A stretch of DNA of 64,000 nt from Janthinobacterium violaceinigrum (GTDB lineage: Bacteria > Pseudomonadota > Gammaproteobacteria > Burkholderiales > Burkholderiaceae_D), in the NCBI RefSeq assembly GCF_009208555.1, contig NZ_WFLI01000001.1:248001-312000 (forward strand), read 5' to 3'. Below, piece after piece: positions 23,096-32,638 of this stretch. The notes beneath the pieces were generated by a model. It was not told the DNA's origin, did not search any database, and was given only the letters and a program-made list of their open reading frames with translations. Each line of letters begins with the position of its first letter. Within the stretch, counting starts at the first letter, position 1. A program made the translations under genes and the position numbers.

Positions 23096-23656
23096 TCACA
23101 AACGGCGGTTCAGCACGCTGTCGATATCGTGGGTTTTCAGTTCCACGTGGACGACGCCGTTTTGTAGCCAGTAGCCGTCGTCCCCCTGAGCCAGCGCAGC
23201 CAGATCGAGCGTGCCCAGCGCTGGCGGGATGGCGCCGGCAAGGAAAGCCGCCGCCTCGTCCCATGCCGCATAGAACAGTTTCAGGTACCAGCCGTCGTCG
23301 TGGGCAAAGGCGAGGAAGCGGTTTTGCAAGGCGGCCAGCTGCGTGCGCTGCGACGGCGCGGCGCGGTAGGCGAGCGCGGCGGCCACGCCCCCATCCAGGG
23401 GCGGCGCCGCCGCGCCCCGCCAGTCGGCCCAGGCATGGCTGCCGCAGGCGTACAGGTCTTCTTGCGCCAGGGCCGGCAATTGCTGCTGCGCCAGCGCCTG
23501 GCAAGCGGCAGGTTTCATGGGCGTGCCGGCGCTCCCCTTGCGCAGCACGATGCCGCCAGCCTCGCCCAGGGCGGGAAGAAAATCCTTGAATTCGATGCCG
23601 GAAGCGACAAGCATGCGCTCGGCCGGGTCGTGCCACAGATACAGATAATGTCTCAC
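23096..23656 (-). CDS. protein of unknown function
   Basis: A 186-residue soluble protein of no recognised family, rich in aromatic residues in short motifs (YLYLWHDP, GSHAWADWRG, DDGWYLKLFYAAWDE). It starts with a GTG that overlaps the stop of the upstream DUF1801 gene (GTGA), so the two are translated together. No signal peptide or membrane helix. Confidence 0.6.
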   Translation of the reverse strand: MRHYLYLWHDPAERMLVASGIEFKDFLPALGEAGGIVLRKGSAGTPMKPAACQALAQQQLPALAQEDLYACGSHAWADWRGAAAPPLDGGVAAALAYRAAPSQRTQLAALQNRFLAFAHDDGWYLKLFYAAWDEAAAFLAGAIPPALGTLDLAALAQGDDGYWLQNGVVHVELKTHDIDSVLNRRL

Positions 23657-24087
23657 GTGCTCGTCCGCTTTGCCTTGGGCGTCGTGTTCAGGGCCACGGC
23701 GGCGCGTATCAGCGCCTTGAACGCGGCAGTATCGAGATGCTCGCCTTCGTGGAGGTCGATGGCCCGGCGCGTGTTGCCGTCCAGGCTGGAATTGAACAGG
23801 CCGTCCGGATCGGGCAAGGCGGCGCCCTTGGCAAAGGTCAGCTTGACGGCCAGTTTATAGGTTTCGCCCGTGCAAATCATGCCCGCATGCGACCACACGG
23901 GCACGCCGCGCCATTTGACTTCTTCCACCACGTCCGGGTCCGCCTGGCGTATCAGCGCGCGCACCGTGGCCAGCGTTTTGCCGCGCCAGTCCGCCAGCGC
24001 GGCGATTTTCGCGTCGATCAGGGCAGTGGCGGACTCGGCGCTCACCGCGCCGTCGTCGGACTGCGTGTCAGGTTCTGCTTTTTTCAT
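23653..24087 (-). CDS. DUF1801 (YdhG-like) protein
   Basis: A 144-residue protein with the DUF1801 pattern: ATVRALIRQADPDVVEEVKWRGVPVWSHAGMICTGETYKLAVKLTFAKGA and the terminal TAAFKALIRAAVALN. Related proteins include YdhG-like members of unknown function. It is upstream of, and coupled to, an unknown gene. Confidence 0.8.
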   Translation of the reverse strand: MKKAEPDTQSDDGAVSAESATALIDAKIAALADWRGKTLATVRALIRQADPDVVEEVKWRGVPVWSHAGMICTGETYKLAVKLTFAKGAALPDPDGLFNSSLDGNTRRAIDLHEGEHLDTAAFKALIRAAVALNTTPKAKRTST

Positions 24088-24126
24088 GGCGGTGATCTCC
24101 TTTCCTGGTGTCCGTGTGCGCCTGCC

Positions 24127-24735
24127 TTACGGTGCGGGATCAGCCATGCAGCGTACAAGCGAGGCAATCAATTGTGTGCGCAGTGCCTGGTATTGCGCGT
24201 CCGTCGCAAAGTCGAGCGGATCGGCAGGCTGGTTCAGTATGTAGGCGGTGGCCACCGTGCCGCTAGCCGCGTGCAGCAGCGAGTACAGACTGAGGATGCC
24301 CGGCGTGTGCGCGATACTGGCGCTATTCAATCCTAGCACTTCCACGCCATCGCGCGCGTCCGTTTCCAGCGGCAATTGGAGCGGCGGCTTGCCCCTGGCG
24401 GCCATTTCTCCCATTTGCGCCACGATGGCGTCGCGGTCGGCGGCAAAGCGGCCTGCGGCGCTGCGTTCGATTTTCAGGTTCACCAAGGGCAAGCTGCTCT
24501 TGCGGAACAACATCAGCCGGTAGCCATCGGCCGTCGATACCTGCGCCTCGCCCGTCGCCAGCTTGAGGCTGCGCGTCGTCGCATGTGCAGGCAAGCGGTC
24601 CTGCTGCCTGAACTGGAACTCGCTGCGGTTGATGCATTGCGCCAACGGCCCCAAGGGGTCGCTCGTGCGCTCTTGCGCCTGGGCGCCCAGTGCGGCGGCG
24701 AGCAGGGGAATGGCAAGCAAATGGCGGTGATGCAT
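24127..24735 (-). CDS. exported protein of unknown function
   Basis: A 202-residue protein with a signal peptide (MHHRHLLAIPLLAAALGAQAQ) and a single predicted soluble domain that matches no family I know. The ATG at 24735 was preferred to a frame 26 residues longer because it exposes the signal peptide. It is divergent from the VirK/YbjX-type gene. Confidence 0.65.
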   Translation of the reverse strand: MHHRHLLAIPLLAAALGAQAQERTSDPLGPLAQCINRSEFQFRQQDRLPAHATTRSLKLATGEAQVSTADGYRLMLFRKSSLPLVNLKIERSAAGRFAADRDAIVAQMGEMAARGKPPLQLPLETDARDGVEVLGLNSASIAHTPGILSLYSLLHAASGTVATAYILNQPADPLDFATDAQYQALRTQLIASLVRCMADPAP

Positions 24736-24924
24736 GAATGGCGGCAGTCGTCGAGTGAAGTTGCCGCGAGCATAACCGTCCAGATTGCCAGAAGGCAAAT
24801 GTTTAGTTGCCATCCTCTAAATGCCTGCGTGCATGGCTTCTTAATATGAAATTCACCTGGCCCGCGTAGCATTCAAATTGGCAAGGCTCTCATTGTGCAG
24901 CGCCTGCCATTTTCCGGCTGAATC

Positions 24925-25833
24925 ATGAATGACATCGCTTTATCCCTGCACCACGGCGCCGCCGTGCCCCATCCTGCCAGCGGCCACCGCCTGAAAGCGG
25001 CGCTGGGCGCCCTCTTCTTTCCCCGCCAGCGCACGCGCTGGCAAGCGTTCCTGGGCAGCATGCCAGGTTTGAACTCGCTGGCGCAGCTGCATCCCTGCCT
25101 GCGCTTCAAGATATACCGCCCTTACGCATCGCGCCAGCTGGGCTGCGAGGATCGTTTGGCCTTGCTGGAAGGACACTACCGTTTCCTGTGGCAGGCGGGC
25201 GCGCGGACCCTGGTCGAGCGGGCCGCGCGCCAGCCCCTGGTGCTGGCCGCGTTCGAAGGCAAGGACGGGGCGCTGTACCGCCTGCAGCTGACGGCCATTC
25301 ACGACAGCTACCGCGAAGGCGAGCTGTGCCTGCGCCTCACGTGCGACGGCCAGCCCCTGTACCTGGCCAGCTTCCTGTTCCTGCCGCGCGCCGATGGCGT
25401 GTCCTTGCAGCTGGGCGCGCTGCAAGGCTTGCGCTCGGAAGCGGGTGCCCAGGCCGTGAAGACGGCCACGCGGGCCTTGCACGGTTGCCGGCCAAAAAAC
25501 CTGATGGTCGCGGCCTTGCGCGATTTCGGCGATTTTTTCGCCTGTAACAACCTGTTCTTGATCAGCAATGACAACCGCATCGCCCTGAATGCGCGCCGGC
25601 GCCGCCATATTGCCGCCGATTACGACCTGGCGTGGCAGGAATTGCATGCGCTGCGCATGCCCAACGGGAATTATCACTTGCCCTGCGCCGCCTACCGGGC
25701 GCCCGACCTGGCCGCGGTGCCGTCAAAGAAGCGCGCCGATGCGCGCCGGCGCGGCGAATTACTGCAATGCATGACCAGCGACATGCGCGCGCAGCTGGCA
25801 TGCCTGCTGGAAGCGCCGATGGCTGAACATTGA
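24925..25833 (+). CDS. VirK/YbjX (DUF535) family protein
   Basis: A 302-residue protein with the DUF535 signatures: HPCLRFKIYRPYASRQLGCEDRLALLEGHYRFL, ESYREGELCLRL-type strand (SYREGELCLRLTCDGQPLY), GLRSEAGAQAVKTATRALHGCRPKNLMVAALRDF and ALNARRRRHIAADYDLAWQEL. In enterobacteria VirK/YbjX proteins are linked to virulence-factor export and antimicrobial-peptide resistance; the biochemical role is unknown. No signal peptide. Confidence 0.83.
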   Translation: MNDIALSLHHGAAVPHPASGHRLKAALGALFFPRQRTRWQAFLGSMPGLNSLAQLHPCLRFKIYRPYASRQLGCEDRLALLEGHYRFLWQAGARTLVERAARQPLVLAAFEGKDGALYRLQLTAIHDSYREGELCLRLTCDGQPLYLASFLFLPRADGVSLQLGALQGLRSEAGAQAVKTATRALHGCRPKNLMVAALRDFGDFFACNNLFLISNDNRIALNARRRRHIAADYDLAWQELHALRMPNGNYHLPCAAYRAPDLAAVPSKKRADARRRGELLQCMTSDMRAQLACLLEAPMAEH

Positions 25834-25970
25834 GCAATCGCAAGCCTTGCCATACCGGCAAACATAAAACTCAGGCAACCTTCATGTTGGGCCCGTATCC
25901 TTCACCAGGCATGCCAGCCACTTTCTCCATGCGCCGGCGTGCCTTCGATCCACTCTGGACAAGGTTACCC

Positions 25971-27323
25971 ATGACACCCACTTTCGCCCTCCTCCCCCTT
26001 TGCCTCGCCGGTACCGCAGCACTGGCCTCTCCCGTGCTGGACGACGCCGTGCGCCAGCGCGCAGAAGAACTCACGCGCACGGGCCTGCACGCCAGCATCG
26101 TCATCGCCGTGATCGAAGGCAAGGACAGCGCCGTGTATGGTTTTGGCAGCAGCCAGGCAGGCAAGAGCGCCAAGCCTGGCGCCGACACCGTCTACCAGAT
26201 CGGTTCCGTCACCAAGACCATGACGGCCTTGCTGCTGGCCAACGCCGTCGTCGAAGGCAAGGTCAAGCTCGACGAGCCCGTGGCGGCCTTGTTGCCGGGC
26301 TATACCGTGCCTGCCTTCGATGGAAAAACGATCAGCCTGCTCGACCTGGCCACGCATTATTCCTCGCTGCCGCGCCTGCCCGACAACTTCGCGCCCAAGG
26401 ACCCGGCCAACCCGTATGCCGATTACACGGAAGCGAAGCAGCGGCAGTTTCTCGCCGCCTACCACCTGCCGCGCGCGCCAGGCACGGCCTTTGACTACTC
26501 GAACATCGGCTACGCCGTGCTGGGCACGGCCCTGGCCGCACAGGCCGGCACCAGCTATGAAGCGCTGCTGCAAAAGCGCATCGCCGTGCCGCTCGGCATG
26601 CGTTCCACCTCGAACCAGCCCACGCACGGCATGCTGGCGCGCCTGGCGCCCGGCCATCTGCTGTCGGGCGAACCCACGCCCGCCTGGGATTTGAATGTGG
26701 TGGCGCCGGCCGGCGGCGTCTATTCGAGCGCGCGCGACATGGTCGCCTACCTGCAAGCGTACATGTTCAAGCCGCTGCGTCCGTATGCACTGGCGGTAAA
26801 ACCGCAGCGTCCGGTGGCGTCCGGCGACGACACGAAAATCGGCCTGTCCTGGCTGCTGGAACAGCGACAGGGCCGGGCCTACGCCTGGCACAGCGGCCAG
26901 ACGGGCGGCTACAGCAGCTATGCGGCGTTCACGACGGACGGCAAGCGGGGCGTGGTGGTGCTGACGAATACGGCGCGCGACGTCGATGCGCTGGGCTTGT
27001 CCACCTTGCTGCCCGGCACACCCCTGCCGCCGCTGAAAAAGCCGCAAGCGGCCATCGAAGTGCCGCGCGCCGCGCTCGCCGAGTACGTTGGCGAGTATCC
27101 ATTGGACAAGGATTTCACCTTGACGGTGAGCCTGGGCAAGCAGGGCCTGGAAGCGGCCGGGACAGGCATGGGATCCGCCCCCTTGTTTGCCAGCGCGAAA
27201 GACCAATTCTTCTTCCGCGCCATCGACGCGGAACTGGCGTTTACGCGCGATGCGGCGGGCAAGATCGCCAGCGCCGTGCTCAAGCAAAGCGGGCAGGATA
27301 CGGTCTTGCCGCGCAAGCCGTAG
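25971..27323 (+). CDS. serine beta-lactamase-fold hydrolase (class C / esterase type)
   Basis: A 450-residue exported protein (signal peptide 1-20). Active-site motifs of the class C beta-lactamase/DD-peptidase fold are present: SVTK (Ser79, Lys82), YSN (176-178) and HSG (307-309). A C-terminal domain of about 100 residues (EYVGEYPLDKDFTLTVSLG) resembles the lipocalin-like domain of many such hydrolases. HSG in place of KTG is common in esterase or peptidase members, so true beta-lactamase activity should not be assumed. The ATG at 25971 was chosen for the signal peptide. Confidence 0.85.
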   Translation: MTPTFALLPLCLAGTAALASPVLDDAVRQRAEELTRTGLHASIVIAVIEGKDSAVYGFGSSQAGKSAKPGADTVYQIGSVTKTMTALLLANAVVEGKVKLDEPVAALLPGYTVPAFDGKTISLLDLATHYSSLPRLPDNFAPKDPANPYADYTEAKQRQFLAAYHLPRAPGTAFDYSNIGYAVLGTALAAQAGTSYEALLQKRIAVPLGMRSTSNQPTHGMLARLAPGHLLSGEPTPAWDLNVVAPAGGVYSSARDMVAYLQAYMFKPLRPYALAVKPQRPVASGDDTKIGLSWLLEQRQGRAYAWHSGQTGGYSSYAAFTTDGKRGVVVLTNTARDVDALGLSTLLPGTPLPPLKKPQAAIEVPRAALAEYVGEYPLDKDFTLTVSLGKQGLEAAGTGMGSAPLFASAKDQFFFRAIDAELAFTRDAAGKIASAVLKQSGQDTVLPRKP

Positions 27324-27326
27324 CGT

Positions 27327-27680
27327 TCAGGCTGCCGGGTCTTGCATGAATTGCTCGACCCGTGCGACAAACGCCGCCTTGCTGCGCGTGCGGAACTCGC
27401 CCAGGAACACCTCGCTGTCCTTGACGGCTTTGCCGTGGCGGTCATATGCCACCTTGCCCATCTCCAGCACGAATTCGCCCTGCGGATCGTCTTCCGGCTC
27501 GAAGTGCGAGTTGAAGCTGTAACCGCTGTCGCGGCAATGGCCCCACAGCAGCAATGCGCTGCTGAACCATTGCATGGTGTCCGGACCGGGTTCCACCTCG
27601 AACAGGGTGTTCACGGTGATGTGCCAGCCGCCCGGTACGCGCAGCGGCTGCAAGGGATAAGGAAAGCGCGTGTGTTTCAT
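27327..27680 (-). CDS. small protein of unknown function
   Basis: A 117-residue soluble protein, not recognised. It begins at an ATG four bases after the stop of the upstream EAL gene, so cotranscription is likely. The central part (QWFSSALLLWGHCRDSGYSF) and the acidic stretch EPEDDPQGEF are the only distinctive features. It converges on the beta-lactamase-fold gene with a three-base gap. Confidence 0.6.
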   Translation of the reverse strand: MKHTRFPYPLQPLRVPGGWHITVNTLFEVEPGPDTMQWFSSALLLWGHCRDSGYSFNSHFEPEDDPQGEFVLEMGKVAYDRHGKAVKDSEVFLGEFRTRSKAAFVARVEQFMQDPAA

Positions 27681-27684
27681 GATT

Positions 27685-29253
27685 TCATGATGCGGACGGC
27701 GCGCGGCGCGTCTGGTAGAAGGCCAGGAAGTCCAGGGCCGGCAGCGCCTTGGCAAACAGCCAGCCCTGGCCGAATTCCACCTTGCGTTCGCGCAGATAAT
27801 CAGCTTGCTGCTGCGTTTCGATGCCTTCGGCCACGATCAGCATGTTCAAGGTGCGGGCCATGGCGATGATGTGCGGCGTGACGCTGCTGGTGGCGGCGTC
27901 CGTGCCGATGGTGTCGACGAACGATTTGTCGATTTTCAAGGCGTCGAGCGGCAGGTTTTGCAGGCTCGACAGGCTTGAGTACCCCGTGCCGAAATCGTCG
28001 ATGGCCACCGCGTGCCCCCGCGCGCGGGCCTTTTCGATGGTGGCGCGCGCCGCTTCCACGTTGATGAAGCCCCGCTCCGTCGCTTCCAGCCAGATCTGCT
28101 GCGCCTCGATGCCCGTGCCGTCGAGCGCCCGTTCGAGCACGTCGAGCACGCGGCCCGTCTCGATATCGCTGGCGCACAGGTTGATGGCGATGTGCAGGTC
28201 GCGGTCGGCCAGCAGCGCGCTGCGCATGTCGGCGATGACGCAATCGATCACCTGGTCCGTGATGGGCAAGATCAGGCCGCCCTCCTCGGCCACGGGGATG
28301 AACAGGTCGGGCCGTATCATGCTGCCGTCGGGACGGCGCCAGCGTATCAGCGCTTCGGCACCCACGCACACGCCCGTGTCGAGCGCGATGATGGGCTGAT
28401 AATGGACAAAGAATTCGCGCCGGTCGATGGCGATGCGCAGCTCGCCCATCAGCGACAGGCGGCGGCGCGACAGCCAGATGACGATGCCGACGATGAAGGC
28501 GGCCATCAGCAGGCCCAGCGGCAAGAGCAGCAGCTGTTCGCGCCGCAACCTGTCGTTCAGCTTGCTGCGCGGCTCGATCATCACGGCCGTCAAGCCGTCG
28601 CGGTAAAGGATCGCATGGATGCTGCCGTCGGGCGTGACGGCGTCCGCCGCCGGATGGCCGGCGAGCAAGGCCTGCACCTGCGCGGGGTCCGGATGGTGCA
28701 AGGTATCGAGCACGCCCCGCTTGCCGATGGCCACGGCCATCTGGATGTCGCTGTCGACGATGACGTCGGAAAAGCGCACGGGATCGATCAGCACCTTATA
28801 GGCGCGGTAGGACAGTCCCACCATGCGCTTGCCGCCGCTGGCGACGGGGCGCAGGTTGAAATCGAGGCCCAGGCCATTGTCCAGATTGAAATCGGGCGGC
28901 GTGATGGCGATGCGCGCCTCCTCGATGCCCGTGGACGTGCATTTGAGAAAGCCGTTTTCCACATAGCCGATATCGTCGATGCTGCGCGTGGTGATGGTGA
29001 TGCGGCGCAGCTGCTGGATATGCGCTTCCGAACACGGCGCCAGGTCCAGCGCATCGGCGCTGCGCAGGGCGGCCCCGGCCGAGGCGATCGAACGGTGGGC
29101 GCGCTCGAGCGCGTAGCCAGCCAGCAGGCGCAGGCGTTCCTGCTCGCCCTGCTCGGCCCGCACGGACGACAGGTAAAAGGCCAGGCTCAGGGGAGCGGCC
29201 ACGCCGATGACGGCCACCAGCACGCTGGTGATGATGATGCGTTTTCTGCGCAT
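27685..29253 (-). CDS. CSS-motif/EAL cyclic-di-GMP phosphodiesterase
   Basis: A 522-residue inner-membrane protein. Two membrane helices bracket a periplasmic domain with the CSS motif (DLAPCSEAHI), which in this family uses redox-sensitive cysteines for control. The cytoplasmic EAL domain keeps the catalytic set: EALIRW, INLCASDI, LEATERGF, DDFGTGYSSL, KIDKSFV and AEGIE. It should hydrolyse c-di-GMP to pGpG. The ATG at 29253 follows GGGAGGAG; a GTG 15 bases upstream is the alternative. Confidence 0.88.
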   Translation of the reverse strand: MRRKRIIITSVLVAVIGVAAPLSLAFYLSSVRAEQGEQERLRLLAGYALERAHRSIASAGAALRSADALDLAPCSEAHIQQLRRITITTRSIDDIGYVENGFLKCTSTGIEEARIAITPPDFNLDNGLGLDFNLRPVASGGKRMVGLSYRAYKVLIDPVRFSDVIVDSDIQMAVAIGKRGVLDTLHHPDPAQVQALLAGHPAADAVTPDGSIHAILYRDGLTAVMIEPRSKLNDRLRREQLLLLPLGLLMAAFIVGIVIWLSRRRLSLMGELRIAIDRREFFVHYQPIIALDTGVCVGAEALIRWRRPDGSMIRPDLFIPVAEEGGLILPITDQVIDCVIADMRSALLADRDLHIAINLCASDIETGRVLDVLERALDGTGIEAQQIWLEATERGFINVEAARATIEKARARGHAVAIDDFGTGYSSLSSLQNLPLDALKIDKSFVDTIGTDAATSSVTPHIIAMARTLNMLIVAEGIETQQQADYLRERKVEFGQGWLFAKALPALDFLAFYQTRRAPSAS

Positions 29254-29485
29254 GCGCTCCTCCCGCACCGAACATAAGCTACTGCGCGTCGCGATTTGCG
29301 GCCTCCGATGCTCACTGCCTCGGCGGCCCCGTGCTTCGCACAGCTCCGCTTCTCAGCCACAACTCGCTGCCGCTCGCTACGCTTCTGTTCGGCGCTCTTG
29401 ATTGGTCGTGTTATATGAATGCCATGTATTTCCTGATGGCATCATATTACAAGTGCAAGCGGCGCACGTGAATCTTGCTGAACAG

Positions 29486-31003
29486 TTACACTTTTCCTGC
29501 TGCCGGCGCAGCGGACAACACTGGCCTGGCCAGCACGAACACCAGCGCGGCCACCACGGCCGCCAAGCCGCCAGCCAGGTACAGCACGCTGGCAAAGCCG
29601 TCGATGAAGGCATGGCGCGCCGCTTCCTGCGCCACGGCCTGCATGGCGGGCGGCAGCTGGCCGAACGCTTCGGCCGCATTGCCGGCCACGATGCGCCCTA
29701 TCATTTCGGGCGAAGCCTTCAAGCCGTGCAGCCACGCCAGTTTCTCGAACGAGGCAGCCGTGCGCATGGCCAGCACGGCGCCCAGCGCGCCCACGGCCAG
29801 CACGATGCCGACAAAGCGCGTGGTGGTGCTGATGCCGGACCCCATGCCCGTGCGTTCGCGGGGGATGCAGGCGAGAATGGCCTTTTGCGTGGTGCCGTTG
29901 AGCAATCCCGCCCCCGCGCCGGTGACGACCATGCCGGCCGCCACCAGGCCGTACTGCAGACTGGCGGCGGCCAGGGCCGTGGCCACGTTGCCCACCGCAA
30001 CGATCAGCAAGCCCGTCACCAGGATGCCGCGGTCGTCCAGATGGCGCATGGCGCGCGGCGCCAGACGGGACAGCACCACCATGGCAACGGCAAACGGCAG
30101 CATGGCGCAGCCGGCCAGCACGGCGGAAAAGCCGAAGGCGTTCTGCAGGTACAGGGGTAAAAACGTCATCATCACCTGCGCGGCGATGGCGTAGCCGAAC
30201 ATGCCCAGCACGGCACCGACAAACACGCGGCGGCAGAACAGGGACAAATCGACCATGGGCGCCCGCTGGCGCCGTTCCACCAGCACGAACACGGCCAGCA
30301 GCGCTGCGCCGGCCAGAAAGCGCAGCGTGGTGGCGCGGCTGGACCAGCCCGCCACGCTGGCGTCGATCAGGCCCCAGATGATGCAGAACAGGCCGGCGGA
30401 AAACAGCAGCGCGCCCAGCGGATCGAAACTGGCGTTCGACGCATCCTTCGATTCGTCCACGTGTTTGTGCACCAGCCACATCAAGATGGCCACGACGGGC
30501 AGGTTCAGGTAGAAAATCCAGCGCCAGTTGATGGCGCTCGTGATCAGGCCGCCCAGCAGGGGCGCCACCGTCATGGCCACGCCCATGGCCGCGCCCCACA
30601 CGGACCAGGCGCGCGCCCTCTCCTTTTCCGCATGAAACGTGTGGCCGATGACGGCCAGCGCGGAAGTCAGCAGCAGCGCCGCGCCCAGGCCCTTGACGGC
30701 GCGCGCCACGTTGAGCACGAACGGCGTCCACGCCAGGCCGCACAGCAAGGAAGCCAGCGCGAACACTGCCAGGCCGCACAGCATGACCCTGCGCCTTCCC
30801 AGGCGGTCGGCGATGCTGCCCGCCGGCAGCAGGAACGAGGCGAACGCCAGCATGTAGGCGCTGACCACCCATTCCACGTCGACGAAGCTGGCGTTGAGCG
30901 AGCGGGCGATCGACGGCAGCGAGACGGCCACCACGTTGGTGTCGAGCATGATCAGCGCGCACACGCCCGAGCACGTATATAAGGTCCAGTTGGTATTTTT
31001 CAT
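29486..31003 (-). CDS. DHA2-family MFS drug transporter
   Basis: A 505-residue inner-membrane protein with about 14 helices. MFS motif A is GSIADRLGRRRVM; motif D1 is LDTNVVAVSLPSIA; motif C is APLLGGLI. It is a proton-coupled exporter of unknown substrate. It is divergent from a LysR regulator, with an inverted repeat between them, and is probably controlled by it. The 230 bases after its stop hold no gene or terminator that I can support. Confidence 0.87.
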   Translation of the reverse strand: MKNTNWTLYTCSGVCALIMLDTNVVAVSLPSIARSLNASFVDVEWVVSAYMLAFASFLLPAGSIADRLGRRRVMLCGLAVFALASLLCGLAWTPFVLNVARAVKGLGAALLLTSALAVIGHTFHAEKERARAWSVWGAAMGVAMTVAPLLGGLITSAINWRWIFYLNLPVVAILMWLVHKHVDESKDASNASFDPLGALLFSAGLFCIIWGLIDASVAGWSSRATTLRFLAGAALLAVFVLVERRQRAPMVDLSLFCRRVFVGAVLGMFGYAIAAQVMMTFLPLYLQNAFGFSAVLAGCAMLPFAVAMVVLSRLAPRAMRHLDDRGILVTGLLIVAVGNVATALAAASLQYGLVAAGMVVTGAGAGLLNGTTQKAILACIPRERTGMGSGISTTTRFVGIVLAVGALGAVLAMRTAASFEKLAWLHGLKASPEMIGRIVAGNAAEAFGQLPPAMQAVAQEAARHAFIDGFASVLYLAGGLAAVVAALVFVLARPVLSAAPAAGKV

Positions 31004-31037
31004 GCCTGTATTTTAAGCAGGCTTGTATTATTTCCTG

Positions 31038-31059
31038 TTATAAGATGATCGCCTTATAA
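31038..31059. promoter_or_regulatory. inverted repeat in the DHA2 pump / LysR divergent region
   Basis: TTATAAG-N8-CTTATAA, a perfect 7-bp dyad. Its right arm overlaps TATAAT (31055-31060), a good -10 for the LysR gene. Likely LysR operator and autoregulated promoter. Confidence 0.55.
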
Positions 31060-31087
31060 TTTACCCATGGTGAATACAGACAAAGCG

Positions 31088-31963
31088 ATGGAATTGCGGC
31101 ATTTCCGCTGCGTGCTGGCCGTCGCGCACAGCCTGCATTTCGCGCGGGCGGCCGCGGAGCTGGGCATTTCGCCGCCCGCGCTGACCAAGCAGGTGCAGGA
31201 AACGGAAAGCTTGCTCGGTACGCGGCTGTTCCAGCGCAGCAAGCGCGCCGTGGCCCTGACGGCGGCCGGCGAGCTGTTCGTCATCGAGGCCACGCGCGCG
31301 CTGGCGCAGCTGGCGCAGGCGCAGGAAGTGGCGCGGCGGGCGGGCCGGGGCGAACTGGGACGGCTGGAAATCGGCTACGTGGCGTCGGCCGCCTATTCGG
31401 GCGTGCTGCAGAACCAGTTTGCCCGCTTTCGCGCCAGCCACCCCGGCATCCATATCGGCGCGCGCGAATATGCGATGGATACCCTGCCCGGCTTGCTGGA
31501 CCAGGGCCGCGTGGACCTGGCGTTCGTGCGCCCGCCCCTGCACCTGCCGGACGGACTGGACAGTGTCATCTTGCTGCGCGACCGCTTCGTGCTGGCCGTG
31601 CAGGCAGACAGCCCGCTCGTGCGCCTGCACGTGATCGGGCCCGCCGCGCTGGCGCAGCAGGCGTTCATCGTGCCGGAACAGGAATTGGGAACCCTGGAAG
31701 CGAGCCGGCGCGGCGGCTTTGCGGCGCAGGTGGTGTCGCGTCCGGGCAGCCTGCTGGCCGTGCTGACGGAAGTGTCGCTGGGCGTGGGTTGCGCCATCGT
31801 GCCCCACTCCGTGATGGCCAGCGTGCAATTGCCCGGCGTGGTATTCCGCGAGCTGGAAGGCCCGCAGATCAGCTCGGAAATCGCCGTGGCCTTCCGCCGC
31901 CACGAACAGGCGCCCGCCGCGCGCGCCTTCATTGCCCAGCTGCGCGCGGCGGCGCTCGCTTAA
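31088..31963 (+). CDS. LysR-family transcriptional regulator
   Basis: A 291-residue regulator. The N-terminus MELRHFRCVLAVAHSLHFARAAAELGISPPALTKQVQETES is the usual LysR start, so the ATG at 31088 is preferred. The ATG at 31067 would add seven residues and would sit on the expected transcription start of the TATAAT at 31055. The effector domain follows from about residue 85. It most likely regulates the divergent DHA2 pump. Confidence 0.87.
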   Translation: MELRHFRCVLAVAHSLHFARAAAELGISPPALTKQVQETESLLGTRLFQRSKRAVALTAAGELFVIEATRALAQLAQAQEVARRAGRGELGRLEIGYVASAAYSGVLQNQFARFRASHPGIHIGAREYAMDTLPGLLDQGRVDLAFVRPPLHLPDGLDSVILLRDRFVLAVQADSPLVRLHVIGPAALAQQAFIVPEQELGTLEASRRGGFAAQVVSRPGSLLAVLTEVSLGVGCAIVPHSVMASVQLPGVVFRELEGPQISSEIAVAFRRHEQAPAARAFIAQLRAAALA

Positions 31964-31965
31964 GC

Positions 31966-32535
31966 TCAAGCGCTCTTCAATACGGCCACGGCGTAGGTGC
32001 AGTGGTCCGAGGTTTCATTCCTGAACACGCAGTCGGCCGGCGGCCCCAGCTCCAGGCAGTCGCCCTCGTCCAGTACGTGGCGGGTATCGCCTTCGATGAA
32101 GACGAGACTGCCGCTGAGCGACCAGATCAGCTGGCGCCGCGCCACATAGGCGGCGGCCGGCATCGCCACCACGGCGCCCGGCGGCAAGCTGATATGCACG
32201 AGGTCGAGCAGCATGTCGGAGGCGGGCGACACGTGCCGCCGCACGTAGCCGCTCTGCGGGTCTGTCCACACGGGCTGGTCCGCCTTGCGCAGCAAACGCC
32301 CTTCGCGCATTTCGGCGCGGGCGATCAGTTCCGACATGCTCAGGCCGAAGGCGCCCGACAACCGCGCCAGCAAGGTGGCCGTGGGGCTGCAATCGCCGCG
32401 CTCCACCTTGTGCACCATCGCGCGCGACACGCCGGAACGGGCCGCCAGCTCCGTCAGCGACCAGCCCAGGCCCTCGCGCTCGAGGCGCACCCTGGCGCCG
32501 ATGCGCTGGTTTAATTCGTCTGGTTTAGTGGACAT
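31966..32535 (-). CDS. XRE-family regulator with C-terminal cupin
   Basis: A 189-residue regulator. Residues 8-65 form the XRE helix-turn-helix (LTELAARSGVSRAMVHKVERGDCSPTATLLARLSGAFGLS); residues 100-185 form a cupin beta barrel (LPPGAVVAMPAAAYVARRQLIWSLSGSLVF, DEGDCLELGPPADCVFRN) that probably binds a small ligand. It is divergent from the mnaT gene and is the obvious candidate for its regulator. It converges on the LysR gene with two bases between them. Confidence 0.86.
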   Translation of the reverse strand: MSTKPDELNQRIGARVRLEREGLGWSLTELAARSGVSRAMVHKVERGDCSPTATLLARLSGAFGLSMSELIARAEMREGRLLRKADQPVWTDPQSGYVRRHVSPASDMLLDLVHISLPPGAVVAMPAAAYVARRQLIWSLSGSLVFIEGDTRHVLDEGDCLELGPPADCVFRNETSDHCTYAVAVLKSA

Positions 32536-32572
32536 ATATTGGATTTCATTCCGGCTTCCATTCGGATTTTAT

Positions 32573-32615
32573 TGGACAAGGCGTGGGCGGCAATCTATGA
32601 TTTGTCCATTATAGT
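32573..32615. promoter_or_regulatory. candidate operator/promoter for mnaT
   Basis: TGGACAA (32573-32579) and TTGTCCA (32602-32608) form a 7-bp inverted repeat 22 bases apart. The right arm abuts a -10-like TATAGT (32610-32615) upstream of mnaT. Suitable for repression by the divergent XRE-cupin protein. Confidence 0.4.
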
Positions 32616-32638
32616 AGACGCCAAGCAAGGAGATCAAC

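Noticed and set aside
25971..27323. Antibiotic-resistance beta-lactamase
   Set aside because: SxxK and YxN are present, but the third motif is HSG and a C-terminal accessory domain is attached, which is the esterase/peptidase pattern; resistance cannot be claimed.
29269..29485. Possible small gene or regulatory RNA between the EAL and DHA2 pump genes
   Set aside because: No start with a ribosome site, no convincing hairpin with T-run and no conserved motif could be seen.
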